This document shows, one piece after another, positions 50,612 through 61,559 of a stretch of 64,000 bases of DNA. Within the stretch, counting starts at the first letter, position 1. The number at the start of each line of letters is the position of its first letter. This stretch comes from Pseudoips prasinana (Eukaryota > Arthropoda > Insecta > Lepidoptera > Nolidae): the NCBI GenBank assembly GCA_951640165.1, contig OX621264.1, positions 7,569,001-7,633,000 of the forward strand. The letters are read 5' to 3'. Both the position numbers and the translations under genes were made by a program. The notes under the pieces were generated by a model, which was given only the letters and a program-made list of their open reading frames with translations, was not told the origin of the DNA and searched no databases.

Positions 50612-51286
50612 GAAGAAGAAGAAGTACACTTTATTGCAAAAATAAGTAATACAAAATAATGGATACAACAAGAAAATAAGCTTATATTAATGCAATTGGC
50701 GGCCTTATCGCTAAAAGCGATCTCTTCCAGGCAACCGAATTTTGAATGGACCAAAATTGGAAGAATCTAATGAAGGTAGCATAAGGTGTACTAATTGAAA
50801 AGTTATGAATCTAATTAATCTAATACTACGTACATATACATATTATTATGTACTTACGTAATAAGATACATATGACTATGCATATACATACATACACAAA
50901 TAAATACATAGATACAAATATATATTTATATATACAAATACATATATAGGTATAGTACATAAAAGAATGTAAGGATATTATTTCACAAACGGACGGCAGT
51001 AGATTTATTGCCGAGTAGATAAAGTGAGATAGTGCTGTTTAACCATATTTTTAAAAACGTTTTGTGATTGAGCGCGTCTAATCTGTATTGGCAGCGCATT
51101 CCATAATCGGACAGCTTGAACGCTGAAGGATTTGTCTGTAAAATTAGTAGAATGCATTGGCATTTTGAGTCGTAAGTTTTCTGAAGACCGCAAGAGTCGC
51201 GAGTTGAGTGAAGAAACTGAAAGCGTTCCTTGAGATAGAGAGGAGTGGATGGATTGAACAGAATACTGTATAGAAGTGTGACAGTC
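50612..51286 (-). mobile_element. LINE 3' end nested in SINE D
   Basis: In its orientation it carries a coding end and 3' UTR and finishes with ataaagtgtacttcttcttc, a polyadenylation-like signal and (CTT)n. Duplicated ctag at the flanks (actaga / tctagt) is a possible short target duplication. Confidence 0.68.
51005..51286 (-). pseudogene. LINE RT C-terminal fragment (Jockey-like)
   Basis: Minus frame LRLKMPMHSTNFTDKSFSVQ, AVRLWNALPIQIRRAQS, FKNMVKQHYLTL. The S-V-x-x-V-R-L-W-N-x-L-P motif is the usual C-terminus of LINE RT proteins. The first residues of the frame (51287-51328) come from the SINE. The RT core is absent. Confidence 0.72.
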
Positions 51287-51485
51287 TAGTCTAGTCTCGC
51301 GGTAAGTCCGTAGATGGGTGACCGCCAAATTGGTTTAATTTCTAAGCGTCTCCGTGCTTCGGAGGGCACGTAATCTCGGTTGTAGCTATTACGCAACAGG
51401 CGTTAAGTCATGTCAGAGGCCTACTGGGCGGCCTGAACAACTCTGACACCAGGGTAACCACTGCCCATACGATAAGTAAGTAATG

Positions 51486-52068
51486 GACATAATTGTCGAT
51501 ATCGGCACAACTTGCCATTTGAAAAAGAAAAAAAAATCTCGGAATTGTTTGTTCAGTGACGTCATTCAGTGTTAAGCCTTTTTTTATGTTAAACTATTAT
51601 TTTTTCCTATAATTGTATGTGCTCTTTAAATTGTAAGAGGAGGGGGCGTTGGTGTCTGTCACACAGTGTATACGAGCACGGACACCGCCGTTTACTCTAT
51701 CTTCACATTAGTTTCCTACAAAAATTGTACTTTTAACTTTAAGATAGATATTATGTACAAAATCCTTATTTATTGAATAAAGATTATTATTATTATTATT
51801 CATGACGTCACGTACTCTAAGCTAAATCTGTTATAAATGCGCAAATTTCAAACGAACCATACGTTTTCCGCGAAACATTTTATATGTTACTGGTAAACAC
51901 ATTTAAGAGCACTTTAAAAAGATATAATTCCATCATGTTCTAGGTTAATGTGATGTTTGGGCATCAATATGATGAATCGATTTCATTTCTCATCATACTT
52001 TAAAAATATATCAGCTACTTAGATAAATGGCTTTTCTTTAAAATTTATCCCTGAAACTATAAATATAA
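51486..52068. other. AT-rich spacer, no gene seen
   Basis: Holds 'gtgctctttaaattgtaaga' and 'gaataaagattattattatt', a LINE-tail-like A/T end. No motif proves it. Confidence 0.4.
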
Positions 52069-52660
52069 AAAAAAACTGGCCAAGTGCGAGTCGGACTCGC
52101 ACATGAAGGGTTCCGTAGCAGCAAGTATTTCAGTTGATTAAATGAAAGCAAATTGCGGTTTATAACGAATTAAAAAAGAACTACTTGCTAGATCTCATTC
52201 AAACCAATTTTCTTTTTTAGTTTCTATGGTAATGAACATCATATATTTTTTTTAGTTTTATCATTCTTTTATTTTAGAAGGTACAGGGGGGGGGGACACT
52301 CATTTTACCACTTTGGAAGTGTCTCTCGCGCAAACTATTCAGTTTAGACAAAAATAATATTAGGAACCTCAATATGATTTTTGAAGAACTATTCATAGAC
52401 CCTCCACATGTATGGGTACGATGGAAAAAATTTTTTTAAGTTTCAGTTCTATGTATGGCGACCCGCCAATATTATTGTTCTTTTTCTATTTTTGTGTATA
52501 AACCTTAATGCGGTTTACAGAATAACCTACATACAGAACCTACTTCTTTTTTTCTTCTTCTTTCGGAAAAAAGTGGTTGTGACATACGGACGGACAGACA
52601 GACAGACATGACGAATATATAAGGGTTCCGTTTTTTGCCATTTGGCTACGGAACCCTAAA
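52069..52660 (-). repeat. F-family element, full length, inverted
   Basis: Plus strand starts actggccaagtgcgagtcgg and ends acggaaccctaaaaa. The poly-C tract appears as a G run at ~52288. Confidence 0.77.
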
Positions 52661-52705
52661 AATGGAACAAATAACATACTGCCATCTGATTCCCAACGAC
52701 ACAGA

Positions 52706-52976
52706 GCCTTTTTAGGGTTCCGTACCCAAAGGGTAAAACGAGACCCTATTACTATGTCTGTCCGTCCGTCACCAGGCTGTATCTCATGAACCGTGATAGT
52801 TAGACAGTTGAAATTTTCACAGATGATGTATTTCTGTTGCCGCTATAACAACGAATACAAAAAAACTAATATTTAAGGGGCTAAAATACAACAATGGTGA
52901 ATTTTTTGCTCGTTTTTTATTGATAAAGGCACGGAACCCTTCTGCGGGAGTCCGACTCGCACTTGGCCGGTTTTTT
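52706..52976 (+). repeat. short F-like element (270 bp)
   Basis: The same terminal sequences as F (agggttccgtacccaaag; gagtccgactcgcacttggc) around a different, shorter interior (caccaggctgtatctcatga). Faces the previous copy. Confidence 0.7.
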
Positions 52977-53545
52977 AACTAATTTTAAACACAAAGTCAA
53001 AGTCATCATTTTTATTGTGGTACATAGGTAGTTGGGTGTTATTATACAATAATAATAATGTTCAGCTATGACCCGCCGTACTGGCAAACAATTTATTTAT
53101 TTATTTATTTTTGGCTTACCAACAGTAACTTATACTAATACATTAAGACAGAGTCGGTACACAGAACAAATTCCAGTATAGTGACCTCTTATAGGCAAGC
53201 ACCACAAGCTCAATATATATAATGTGGGGTACAATTCTTAATTAAACTAAAATAATTAAACTTAATAACAATCTACAATAAATTAAGAAAACATAATAAA
53301 AACAAAAGGAAAAAAAAAAATTGTGCGGCAATGATGAACAATGTCAGAATAATTAAATAAAATTTAATGTAAATTATATAAATTATAAAGTAAAAAATTA
53401 AGAGTAATCAAAAATAACATTGAACAAAATTAAAATAACACAACACACAACACATACCACAAACAATAAAAAAATTGTGATTATAGCTGCATAGTATTTA
53501 TCAGGTTGAAAAGCATCCTTATGTTCGACGCGAGATTTGATCTAT
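52977..53545. other. AT-rich spacer, no gene seen
   Basis: Short (TTTA)n at 53093. Nothing else supported. Confidence 0.4.
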
Positions 53546-53549
53546 TAAC

Positions 53550-53605
53550 ATTTGACGGAACCCTTCGTGCGCGAATCCGACTCGCACTCGGCCGGTTTTA
53601 TTTTT
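53550..53605 (+). repeat. F-family 3' terminus
   Basis: 'ccgactcgcactcggccggt'. Confidence 0.65.
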
Positions 53606-53639
53606 ATTTAGGTTCTTGGTGAAAATACTTAAATCGCAT

Positions 53640-53815
53640 GTCATGTAGCGATCGGCCCAACTAAAACCACCACGGTAGCCAGCCTCACAGTGCTTGAAGC
53701 GGGGGCTCTGGGTACTCGTGAATGATCTCGCCAGTACCCCCGCCGCGTACACTGCAGCCTCCGTGAAGCTCTGCCTCGCCCCCTCCTCAGCACGCACAAA
53801 CATGTTTAGGCAACC
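53640..53815 (-). pseudogene. Jockey-like LINE fragment
   Basis: 'aaaaccaccacggtagccag', 'gggggctctgggtactcgtg' and 'atctcgccagtaccc' are the reverse of 28735-28810 in the Jockey-like copy. Confidence 0.55.
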
Positions 53816-53828
53816 TGAGCTACAGCAG

Positions 53829-54153
53829 GTCCTCTACCGGCTAATTCGCTGAACTTCGTTTTCGTGAATGGCGTTCAAATAAATAATAATAATTTTATTA
53901 GCACTTCACTTTTTACATGATGGATGTACAATGATAGCCTCACAAGGCAATGCCTGTATCGAGGTTATCATACAAAATACGATGGCCTGGTAGGACTAGC
54001 TTACAGTTCTATCATTATTAACAATAAAATAAAAGTGACATTCCATTATAATTAGATGTTGACTAAGGATTATGATAGTTTATTAAATTATTAATTTATT
54101 TACATTTACAGTTCGGCGAATTAGCCGGTAGAGCCCTAGGTAACCTCTTCCCG
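53829..54153. mobile_element. foldback family N, copy with internal insertion
   Basis: cctctaccggctaattcgct at the left and cggcgaattagccggtagag at the right. Between them is an AT-rich insert resembling a retroelement end (aataataattttattagcac). Confidence 0.62.
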
Positions 54154-54282
54154 GGACCGCTTATACAAGACGAGTGGAGTTCCCCTCCTCCAAACGCCAG
54201 CGCTCCCAGGGGGGAAGCCAGCCGGGCGCCGCATACTCTCTCGCACTGGGATTAGCTCCCAGCGCTGGAACTAGTCGGAGCC

Positions 54283-54880
54283 TTTTTAGGGTTCCGTAGC
54301 CAAATGGCAATAAACGGAACCCTTATAGATTCCTCATGTCTGTCTGCCTGTCCGTCCGTATGTCACAGCCATTTTTTTCCGAAACTATAAGAGCTGTACT
54401 GTTGAAACTTGGTAAGTGGATGTATTCTGTGAAACGCATTAAGATTTTTACACAAAAATAGAAAAAAAATAATAACTTTGGGGGTTCCCCATACATAGAA
54501 CTGAAACTCGAATTTTTTTTTTCATCTTTCCGATACATGTAAGGTATCTATGGATAGGTCTTCAAAAATGATATTGAGGTTCCTAATATCATTTTTTTCT
54601 AAACTGAATAGTTTGCGCGAGAGACACTTCCAAAGTGGAAAAATGAGTCCCCCCCCCCTGTAACTTCTAAACTAAGAGAATGATAAAACAAAAAAAAATA
54701 TATGATATACATTACCATATAAACTAACAACGAAAATTGGTTTGAACGAAATCTAGTAAGTAGTTTGTTTTTAATGCGTCATAAATCGTAAACCGCAATT
54801 TGCTTTCATTTAATCAACTGAAATACTTGCTGTTGCAGAACCCTTCATGTGCGAGTCCGACTCGCACTTGGCCGGTTTTT
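54283..54880 (+). repeat. F-family element, full length
   Basis: agggttccgtagccaaatgg to gagtccgactcgcacttggc and cggttttt. Abuts the long-armed element at 54886. Confidence 0.77.
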
Positions 54881-54885
54881 ATATA

Positions 54886-56639
54886 CCGTGGACACGGGTC
54901 TCAATCGCGATAAAGATATAGACAAGTCACCACCAAACACCACGGCTCACAGTGGAACGAATGTATGGGAGCGGTTGGACGTAGACATGTCCGAAAAATA
55001 AGAGTAAAATTATGACAAACTAATGATGCCATCTTATTCGATTACTTAATGCCTTCATAAATTGTGTTGATGAATTTCTTCATAACTCCCATATTTCGGG
55101 AGTAATTTGAGAAAATGTGAAATTTTACTATGAAAATGAGTGTATCGAGCTCTCTCCCTCCTGATTCCGGGCTTGTTTCAAGTAGCGGTCTCTAATATCG
55201 TAATGCTATTACTAAGAGCTATATTTAATACTAAGACACATAGTGCGCCAAATGTGCACTTTCTGGGATAAAAGGAAATGAAAATTAAAAAAAAAAAACG
55301 TTTTTTCCCCATTTGTATTTACTTTAAACCGCAGACAGACTTATTAAGAGGTCTATAAATATATTATATATATACAGAAATATATATTAACAAAAATATT
55401 CACAAGAACTGATGAGAGTATGACTTTTAAGTAAGTTGAAGATTTACGAGGACTAGGATGTGTACAAGTTGAAGCATCAGATTTAGCAGGAGAAATTATG
55501 GGCTCGATGACGTCACTTATATTTTCTGTAGAAGGTTCCATATTTTCATTCTGTAATTCCGGCCATTGAATTGCAGCCTGTAGCCAAATCTCATGTTTCT
55601 TCCGAAACTTATCTGTGCTTCTTCCAGACTTTGTCCATTTTGCATAAATGCGGTAGCAAAATCGACGACACCAGTCTTTTAAACTTGTTTCAGCACTTTC
55701 ACATAACTGAACACAACTGTTATCTTTTAAAACACTGAACAAATAGTTAAAGTCGCGTAAATCTTTATGTGCGCGTGCGCATAAAGCAACGTGAATATCA
55801 AGATTTGTATTAAAATTTGGAAAATACATTGCGAGATTAGCTTGGATACAACGAGGTGTAAATCAACACTGATTTTAAAGTTACTAATAGTGACCTATTT
55901 ATATAAAATCCAGGTATCCCAGGTATCCTTTGTTAAATATTGCAAGGTAATTAGTTATTGTGATAATTAGTAAATGATGCATGCTAAATTAGTGTATTAA
56001 GAGCCATTTAGTAATTAAATAATAGCAATGTTCTTATCAGTAATCATTAGTGCATCAGTTTTATATGTAAACCTTAAGTCCCTAATTATATATCCTAATT
56101 AGCTTATATCTTCTCTAATTGGCTGCTCAGAAATGTTATTGTAATAAGGTAAACCTTTAGAAAAACGGTTTTAATCAACAAAATAAACAAAAAATAAAAA
56201 AATTGTGTTATAAAATAAACATCACTCTTTATCCCAGAAAGTGCACATTTGGCGCACTATGTGTCTTAGTATTAAATATAGCTCTTAGTATTAGCATTAT
56301 GATATTAGAGACCGCTACTTGAAACAAGCCCGGAATCAGGAGGGAGAGAGCTCGATACACTCATTTTCATAGTAAAATTTCACATTTTCTCAAATTACTC
56401 CCGAAATATGGGAGTTATGAAGAAATTCATCACCACAAGTTATGAAGGCATTAAGTAATCGAATAAGATGGCATCATTAGTTTGGCATAATTTTACTCTT
56501 TTTTTTCGGACATGTCTACGTCCAACCGCTCCCATACATTCGTTCCACTGTGCGGCTGGTGCAATCCATGCCGAAACGTCGGGTAACCAAGGTAATGATT
56601 TGCCTATATCTTTATCGCGATTGAGACCCTTGTCCACAG
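54886..56639. mobile_element. 1.75-kb foldback-like transposon with ~390-410-bp inverted arms
   Basis: The left arm 54886-55274 is repeated inverted at 56228-56639. Matches include gtggaca, gggtctcaatcgcgataaag at the outer end and gccaaatgtgcactttctgg at the inner end. The left arm lacks ~40-50 bp present in the right arm. tatata flanks both ends. A ~950-bp core holds one ORF. Long arms suit a foldback or long-TIR DNA transposon; the superfamily is unknown. Confidence 0.82.
55353..55829 (-). CDS. 158-aa ORF in the core of the long-armed element, unrecognised
   Basis: Starts MYFPNFNTNLDIHVAL. A Cys/Trp/basic-rich middle (LKDWCRRFCYRIYAKWTKSG, FRKKHEIWLQAAIQWPEL) follows, then an acidic/Ser-rich part and a hydrophobic C-terminus (VILSSVLVNIFVNIYFCIYI), which may be a membrane segment or AT-rich read-through. 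An in-frame stop lies 12 codons upstream of the Met. It is the only substantial frame between the arms. It may be a transposase remnant, an accessory protein or captured sequence. No catalytic motif is seen, and I cannot assign a function. Confidence 0.45.
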   Translation of the reverse strand: MYFPNFNTNLDIHVALCARAHKDLRDFNYLFSVLKDNSCVQLCESAETSLKDWCRRFCYRIYAKWTKSGRSTDKFRKKHEIWLQAAIQWPELQNENMEPSTENISDVIEPIISPAKSDASTCTHPSPRKSSTYLKVILSSVLVNIFVNIYFCIYIIYL

Positions 56640-56724
56640 TATATAAAAATGTGTACAAATCGCGAAAGTTTAAAAACATTAATAGACAGAGCCTATGCTA
56701 TGGGAACCAGACAACTGTGCCTTT

Positions 56725-56891
56725 AGCACGAGTTCCTGCAGTTTACTTACTCGATCACACGTACAGTTTCGTCCCATACATTGAGCACCAGAGTTTTAGT
56801 TCTTAATAGTTTCCGCGAGAGGCGCTGGTGCTCAATGTATGGGACGAAAGTGTACGTGTGATCGAGTAAGTAAACTGCAGGAACTCTTGCT
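56725..56891. mobile_element. palindromic MITE, ~67-bp arms
   Basis: 56725-56791 (agcacgagttcctgcagttt... to ...gagcaccag) is near-perfectly inverted at 56825-56891, with a 33-nt loop. Non-coding. Confidence 0.75.
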
Positions 56892-56919
56892 AGAGGCTCT
56901 GATAAATATACTTATTTGA

Positions 56920-57180
56920 CGGGCCGATTGGCGTGGTCTGTAGATACTTGCCTTTCACGCCGCAGGTCATGGGTTCGATCCCTACCTAGGACAGATACTT
57001 GCGTGCATAAACATGTCTGCGCTGAGGCTTGGTGTAATTATCTATATAAGTATGTATTTACAAAAGAAAAGTAGTATATGTAATAATCAGTTATCTGATT
57101 TCCACAGTACAAGCTCTGTTTAGTTTCGGATCAGATGGCCGTGTGTGAACAATGTCACAGGATATCTATTTACATTATGT
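56920..57180 (+). mobile_element. SINE family A, full length
   Basis: gacgggccgattggcgtggt, B box catgggttcgatccctacct, 'gtgtaattatctatataagt', gatcagatggccgtgtgtga. Confidence 0.82.
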
Positions 57181-57361
57181 AAATCCGTTCACACACAAGG
57201 AAGAAATCGCGTAAGATATATAGAAATTAACTTCAGCCAATTAAGAAGCGACTTCTTTAATGGGGTCGGTTAAAGAAAGCTTTTACTTTGGATGGCTAAT
57301 CGGACTCTCATGAGTTTTTATCATACATTCCATTGCGAAAACCTGGTGAAATTATAATAAT

Positions 57362-57595
57362 AATAATATCTAGGAATCTAGGCCCCAAACTAAGCAAAGC
57401 TTGTACTATGGGTACCAGGCGACGATATACATACTTATATAGATAGATAAATATTTATATACATAGGAAACATCCATGACTCAGAAACAAATATTCGTGC
57501 TCATCACACAAATATTTGCACGTACCGGGATTCGAACCCAGGACCACCAGCTTCGTAGGCAGGAGCACTACCAACTAGGCTACGGTGACCGTCGA
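57362..57595 (-). mobile_element. SINE family B, near full length
   Basis: Minus strand: caccgtagcctagttggtag, B box cctgggttcgaatcccggta. The 3' end is slightly shortened. Confidence 0.82.
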
Positions 57596-58204
57596 CCGAC
57601 GAATCGACCGGTCGACTCGTTTGGGTGCCATACAGACATAGGTACACACTCAAATAGAATGCCCCTCATTTGTGTTGGTGAGTGAGTTGTGGGTGTGAGT
57701 ATCACACTTGTAATACTCACACACACGTACACACACACACGTGTATATTTATTTTAATTACGTACACCTCACTTTAGTATGTCTTAAATGTTTAATATTG
57801 TTACGAAAAATGTACTAACTACGTATTTGTTGTATAATATATCTGTGTAATAAATAATGCAATAAACATTTTTGTACATATTTGTATTTTTGTATTGTTA
57901 CTACTAGCGCTCGGTGCGCCTAGAAAGATGAATCCATCTCTAAAGACAATGAATCTAACTTTTTTTTGTTTGTGTGCAAGTTTCTTGAAATGGCGCCCTT
58001 CGCATTGTAATAGATAAGAATAGGGATCAGGCAGAGCGGCACTCTGTGCATATGAGACTTATTAAATGCAACGCTAGGTTAATATGGATACGACTCCATT
58101 AAAAACTGCAACAAAATTAAACTTGTCGTTCAAATGTTAATAGTTCAAATCCCGGGTCGAACTAATGATGCTATGCAGTTATGCTGAGTAGATGTAAAAA
58201 CTGA
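57596..58204. other. spacer with (CA)n microsatellite, no gene
   Basis: Short CA-rich run at ~57715-57745 and a (gtcgac) cluster at ~57590-57620. Confidence 0.45.
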
Positions 58205-58335
58205 GCTACTTACTTATTTATCGTATGGGCAGTGGTTACCCTGGTGTCAGAGTTCTTCAAGCCGCCCAGTAGGCCTATGACATGGCTTAACGACTGTTGC
58301 CTAATGGCTACAACCGGGACCGACAGCTTATTCGT
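58205..58335 (-). mobile_element. 5S-derived SINE (family D), 3' half
   Basis: 'cgtatgggcagtggttaccc' and 'taatggctacaaccgggacc'. The 5S-like promoter part is lost. Confidence 0.72.
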
Positions 58336-59110
58336 AGCTGAATTCTGGGCTTAATTAGTTACTACTTAATTTAGATTGCCACCGACACGCTTAGAAGATA
58401 ACAAACGCGATCCTACTATAGGTACTATTATGCACATAGCTAGACCACCCGTGACCACCTGTAGTATTCATGCATCCACATCAAACATAGCTTAGATTCC
58501 ACCAGTGCTAAGCAGTATAGACAAATAAATATGATTGGTACGTAATTTTTTTTAGAGTATCACCTTATTACATTTATGGGTTTTTTTCTGGCAACACAAT
58601 CAACCGTTAGCAGCCCAGGTTCTGGAAGATTGTAGAGATTTATTTACTCAATTACAATCACTTACAACTATTATTACAGGGCAACCCCAATGCAATAGTG
58701 TAGTAAATCTAATAATAAGGTATTTTCTAAAACTTTGTTATATTTGTGAATTCACTCAGTGTACCATAAAAAATGTCTATCTCCTCCGCTACAAGAACGC
58801 TGGCTACTGGCAACAGATTAGTGCGGCCACGAGGTACAGCTGACATCTGCGCCATACATATCTATCTGGCACACTCAAACACACTATAATAATATAATAA
58901 TTATTATAAATCGTTTATTTGTCAGAACACCGTTTACAAAGGTGTTCAAAAATAATTGGTACAAATTCCGTAGCATTCCGCCGTCGCCGGCGCACTCATC
59001 GTTATATTGGAAATAGATAAGTACTAAAATCCTTAGTTAATTACATAGAAAAACATTATCAATTACAAATTATTATCATAATTAGAATTTAAATACAATT
59101 ATTGTCTTTG
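58336..59110. other. spacer, nothing recognised
   Basis: AT-rich, no supported element. Confidence 0.35.
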
Positions 59111-59500
59111 TCATCTAAATTCTCTTAGACCGAGTAATACATTATAACATTTCGTTACTAAGAAACTAAAAAGTTTACATTTAAATGTTCTAAAATTTAA
59201 TGTTTTGAACTTTTTGTTTGACGCATTTGAGCATATCCATACTAGTGCAATCGCACAAAAGACTTGGAAGGCGGTCAACTGGAGTTCCGTGCTTACTTCT
59301 CGACTCTTTGGCAAAGAATAGTGATGGGACGCGTATGTGAACTGTAAAGATGACTCGATTATCACGGGACTCGTTATGACATTTATACTTTTTTATATTG
59401 TTATTAAAATACATTAATACACAATTCACATAGGAGTAAAATCTAAAAACCATTAAGGTTGAAGTGTCTATTTGGTAAGTCAAATACAGTACGATAACTT
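59111..59500 (-). other. degraded LINE-like or unclassified frames
   Basis: Two overlapping minus frames (84 and 97 codons), one with HIRVPSLFFAKESRSKHGTP and VDRLPSLL. This resembles LINE C-terminal sequence, but no diagnostic motif is complete. Possibly a decayed LINE end. Confidence 0.3.
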
Positions 59501-59554
59501 ATTTTTATGTGTCGGTTTGTTCTGATCATCTGCGAGACAGCTGGGGCTCATTCA

Positions 59555-59640
59555 TGTTCATTTTTAACCTCTATTTATTTGAACGCCATTAAAGAAGTCG
59601 ATGTTCGGCGACTTAGCCCGTAGAACCCCTGATCCGATTT
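59555..59640. mobile_element. foldback family N, right half
   Basis: 'acctctatttatttgaacgc' and 'gacttagcccgtagaacccc'. Confidence 0.6.
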
Positions 59641-59749
59641 TGTGGGACCTTCCCCAGCTACAGTGCCTGAAGTTATGAGTAATATTGTAATCTAGCATTT
59701 TAGTAGTAGTTTTAGTATTATATGACTTGTACTTTTTTTTAAATAATAA

Positions 59750-59900
59750 CTGGCCTCTTGGTATAGTGGTTAGTGACCCCGACAACTAAGCCGGAGGTCT
59801 AACATTTGTCTGATGAGCATGATTATTTATTGCCATAGTATAGGCTCTGCCCAGTTTGAGATCGGATGGCAGTGTGTTGCTTGTCCCAAGATATTTATCT
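59750..59900 (+). mobile_element. diverged tRNA-like SINE fragment
   Basis: 'tggtatagtggttagtgacc' (A-box-like) and a family A-like end 'gatcggatggcagtgtgttg'. The B box is degraded. Confidence 0.45.
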
Positions 59901-60233
59901 ATAAAATATAATTGGAAAATTTTCGTATTTTTGTTTTAATATGTACACGTTAGAGATAAAATCATACACAATATTGTTACTATGTCTCATTGTATTTGTG
60001 TAACTTTATTTGTTTAATACAAATTTTCCAAAAATAAAATGGTATATTTAAGCCACTTGGATAGCGCTTGCACTGATAGCCTTACTCATGCGCATGATCC
60101 TAATTTTTTAATGCGGCTTACTTACTCCATCGAGGGTACTTCACAAAACCAATAATGCGCAAAAAACGATACTCAATCTGTATTTACCTAGGATCTGAAC
60201 AAGACGTCCTGCTAAAGAAAAGAGTGTATGACT

Positions 60234-60933
60234 AAACGCCGACAGACTGTACATCGACAAAACTTTACTTCGACTGTCAGTACTTTTCGCCGACAGAACA
60301 CTTCACTCATACTCAGAGAAACATTTAGTCAAAGTCAAAAGTTTATTTGCGACTAAGTGTTGTACAGACCTTATCTAATAATAATATTAGGTACAAATTT
60401 CGCTCTTAGTGGCCTTTTGCAGGCATTGCAAGTTTAATTATTAAAATTAGGAATAAATGTCCTTTATCTCAATTACGTTATTTGATTATATAATTCCATT
60501 TTTTAGTGATATAAATATTAGTAATTTAAAGTTTGTCTCTATATAATGCAACGAGTGATTATCGTTGCATTATATAGAGACAAATATTATTAATTAACAA
60601 TTGTCTAAATAATCTAAATATACGTCTAGGGCATAATTCAGCATTAATTATAAGTACAAAATCTAAAACTAAATCTAAAATAAATTAAATAGGATGTTCA
60701 TTAATTTGTATTACCAAGTGTAATATAGGACCGATTAGGTTCTGGCACTTCGCCGGCCGCTGCCGCGGCACGCTCGCTTCGCTGGCTCGGCTCGTGCGTT
60801 GTGGTCACAGTTCTAACCTAACCCAAACCAAAAATTATGAATACTGTCGGCAAAGTGTTCTGTCGGCGAAAAGTACACTCGAATTAAAGTCCTGTCGGTA
60901 TAAAGTCTTTCGGCGTAATGTCTGTCGGCGTTT
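60234..60933. mobile_element. 700-bp element with ~70-100-bp inverted ends made of CGACAG motifs
   Basis: aaacgccgacagactgtaca...cttttcgccgacagaacact at the left reappears inverted at 60841-60933 (tgttctgtcggcgaaaagta...gtctgtcggcgttt). The ends are built from degenerate ~20-bp repeats containing GCCGACAG. The interior is AT-rich with a GC patch (ccgctgccgcggcacgctcg) and a perfect 23-bp hairpin at 60532-60584. No ORF. Confidence 0.72.
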
Positions 60934-60936
60934 AAT

Positions 60937-61400
60937 AATAATAAATAAAAATAAAAAAGGTTATTATTCACGTAGACTTTAAAAAAGCGCTTGTAAATAG
61001 TCAGAACATGTTTGTAGTAATATAGTTGTATACATTAGATATTATTTCTAGTAACATAGATATTTAGGTACATCTTGTATGAAAACATTTATAAAATTTA
61101 TTTTATTACAGAAATGATATTTAGCTAGCTCGTATCAAGTTATTATCAAGAGATTATGTTTAATTATCTAGTTTAAGTCTAATATTTTTACTACATATTG
61201 TCAATGGTTCTGTCTATATTAAAGGTATTATTATTATGACGGACCTTGTGTTAATAACGACGGTCGCGCTTTAATGCTACCACCGGATCCAATGCGCCCC
61301 AACTGAGAAGACCCAGCGAATCAAACTCAGTGGGTTCATCTACTACCGGTTTCAACACGACCCAGTTGAGACGGTCCGGCGAAACATACTCAAGCGGGCA
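60937..61400 (-). repeat. family R 3' end copy
   Basis: aaaaaggttattattcacgt, gaacatgtttgtagtaatat and cgcgctttaatgctaccacc, parallel to 5850-6290 with ~60 bp more at the far end. Confidence 0.6.
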
Positions 61401-61559
61401 TGAACACGGGATTTGGTCCAATTAGAGTAATTATTTAGTAGGCAAACACAATATATGCTCGATCGGTTGTCTGAATGCTTATTATTTTAGATTATACTTA
61501 GGTATACAAAAGAAAAACTTCGAAACAATAACATTATTCATTTTGAGACAGAGTCAATA

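Larger units (their letters stand above)
50545..51485 (+). mobile_element. 5S rRNA-derived SINE (family D) interrupted by a LINE tail
   Basis: The head (50545-50611, ggcgctcatagccagatgtt, agcggttaagcaactaga) and remainder (51287-51485, cgcggtaagtccgtagatgg, gtgaccgcc, to cactgcccatacgataagta) are one SINE split within the 5S-like promoter. Confidence 0.76.

Noticed and set aside
54886..56639. Assigning the long-armed element to a named superfamily
   Set aside because: The tatata flanks and arm sequence alone do not discriminate, and the ORF lacks a recognisable catalytic motif.
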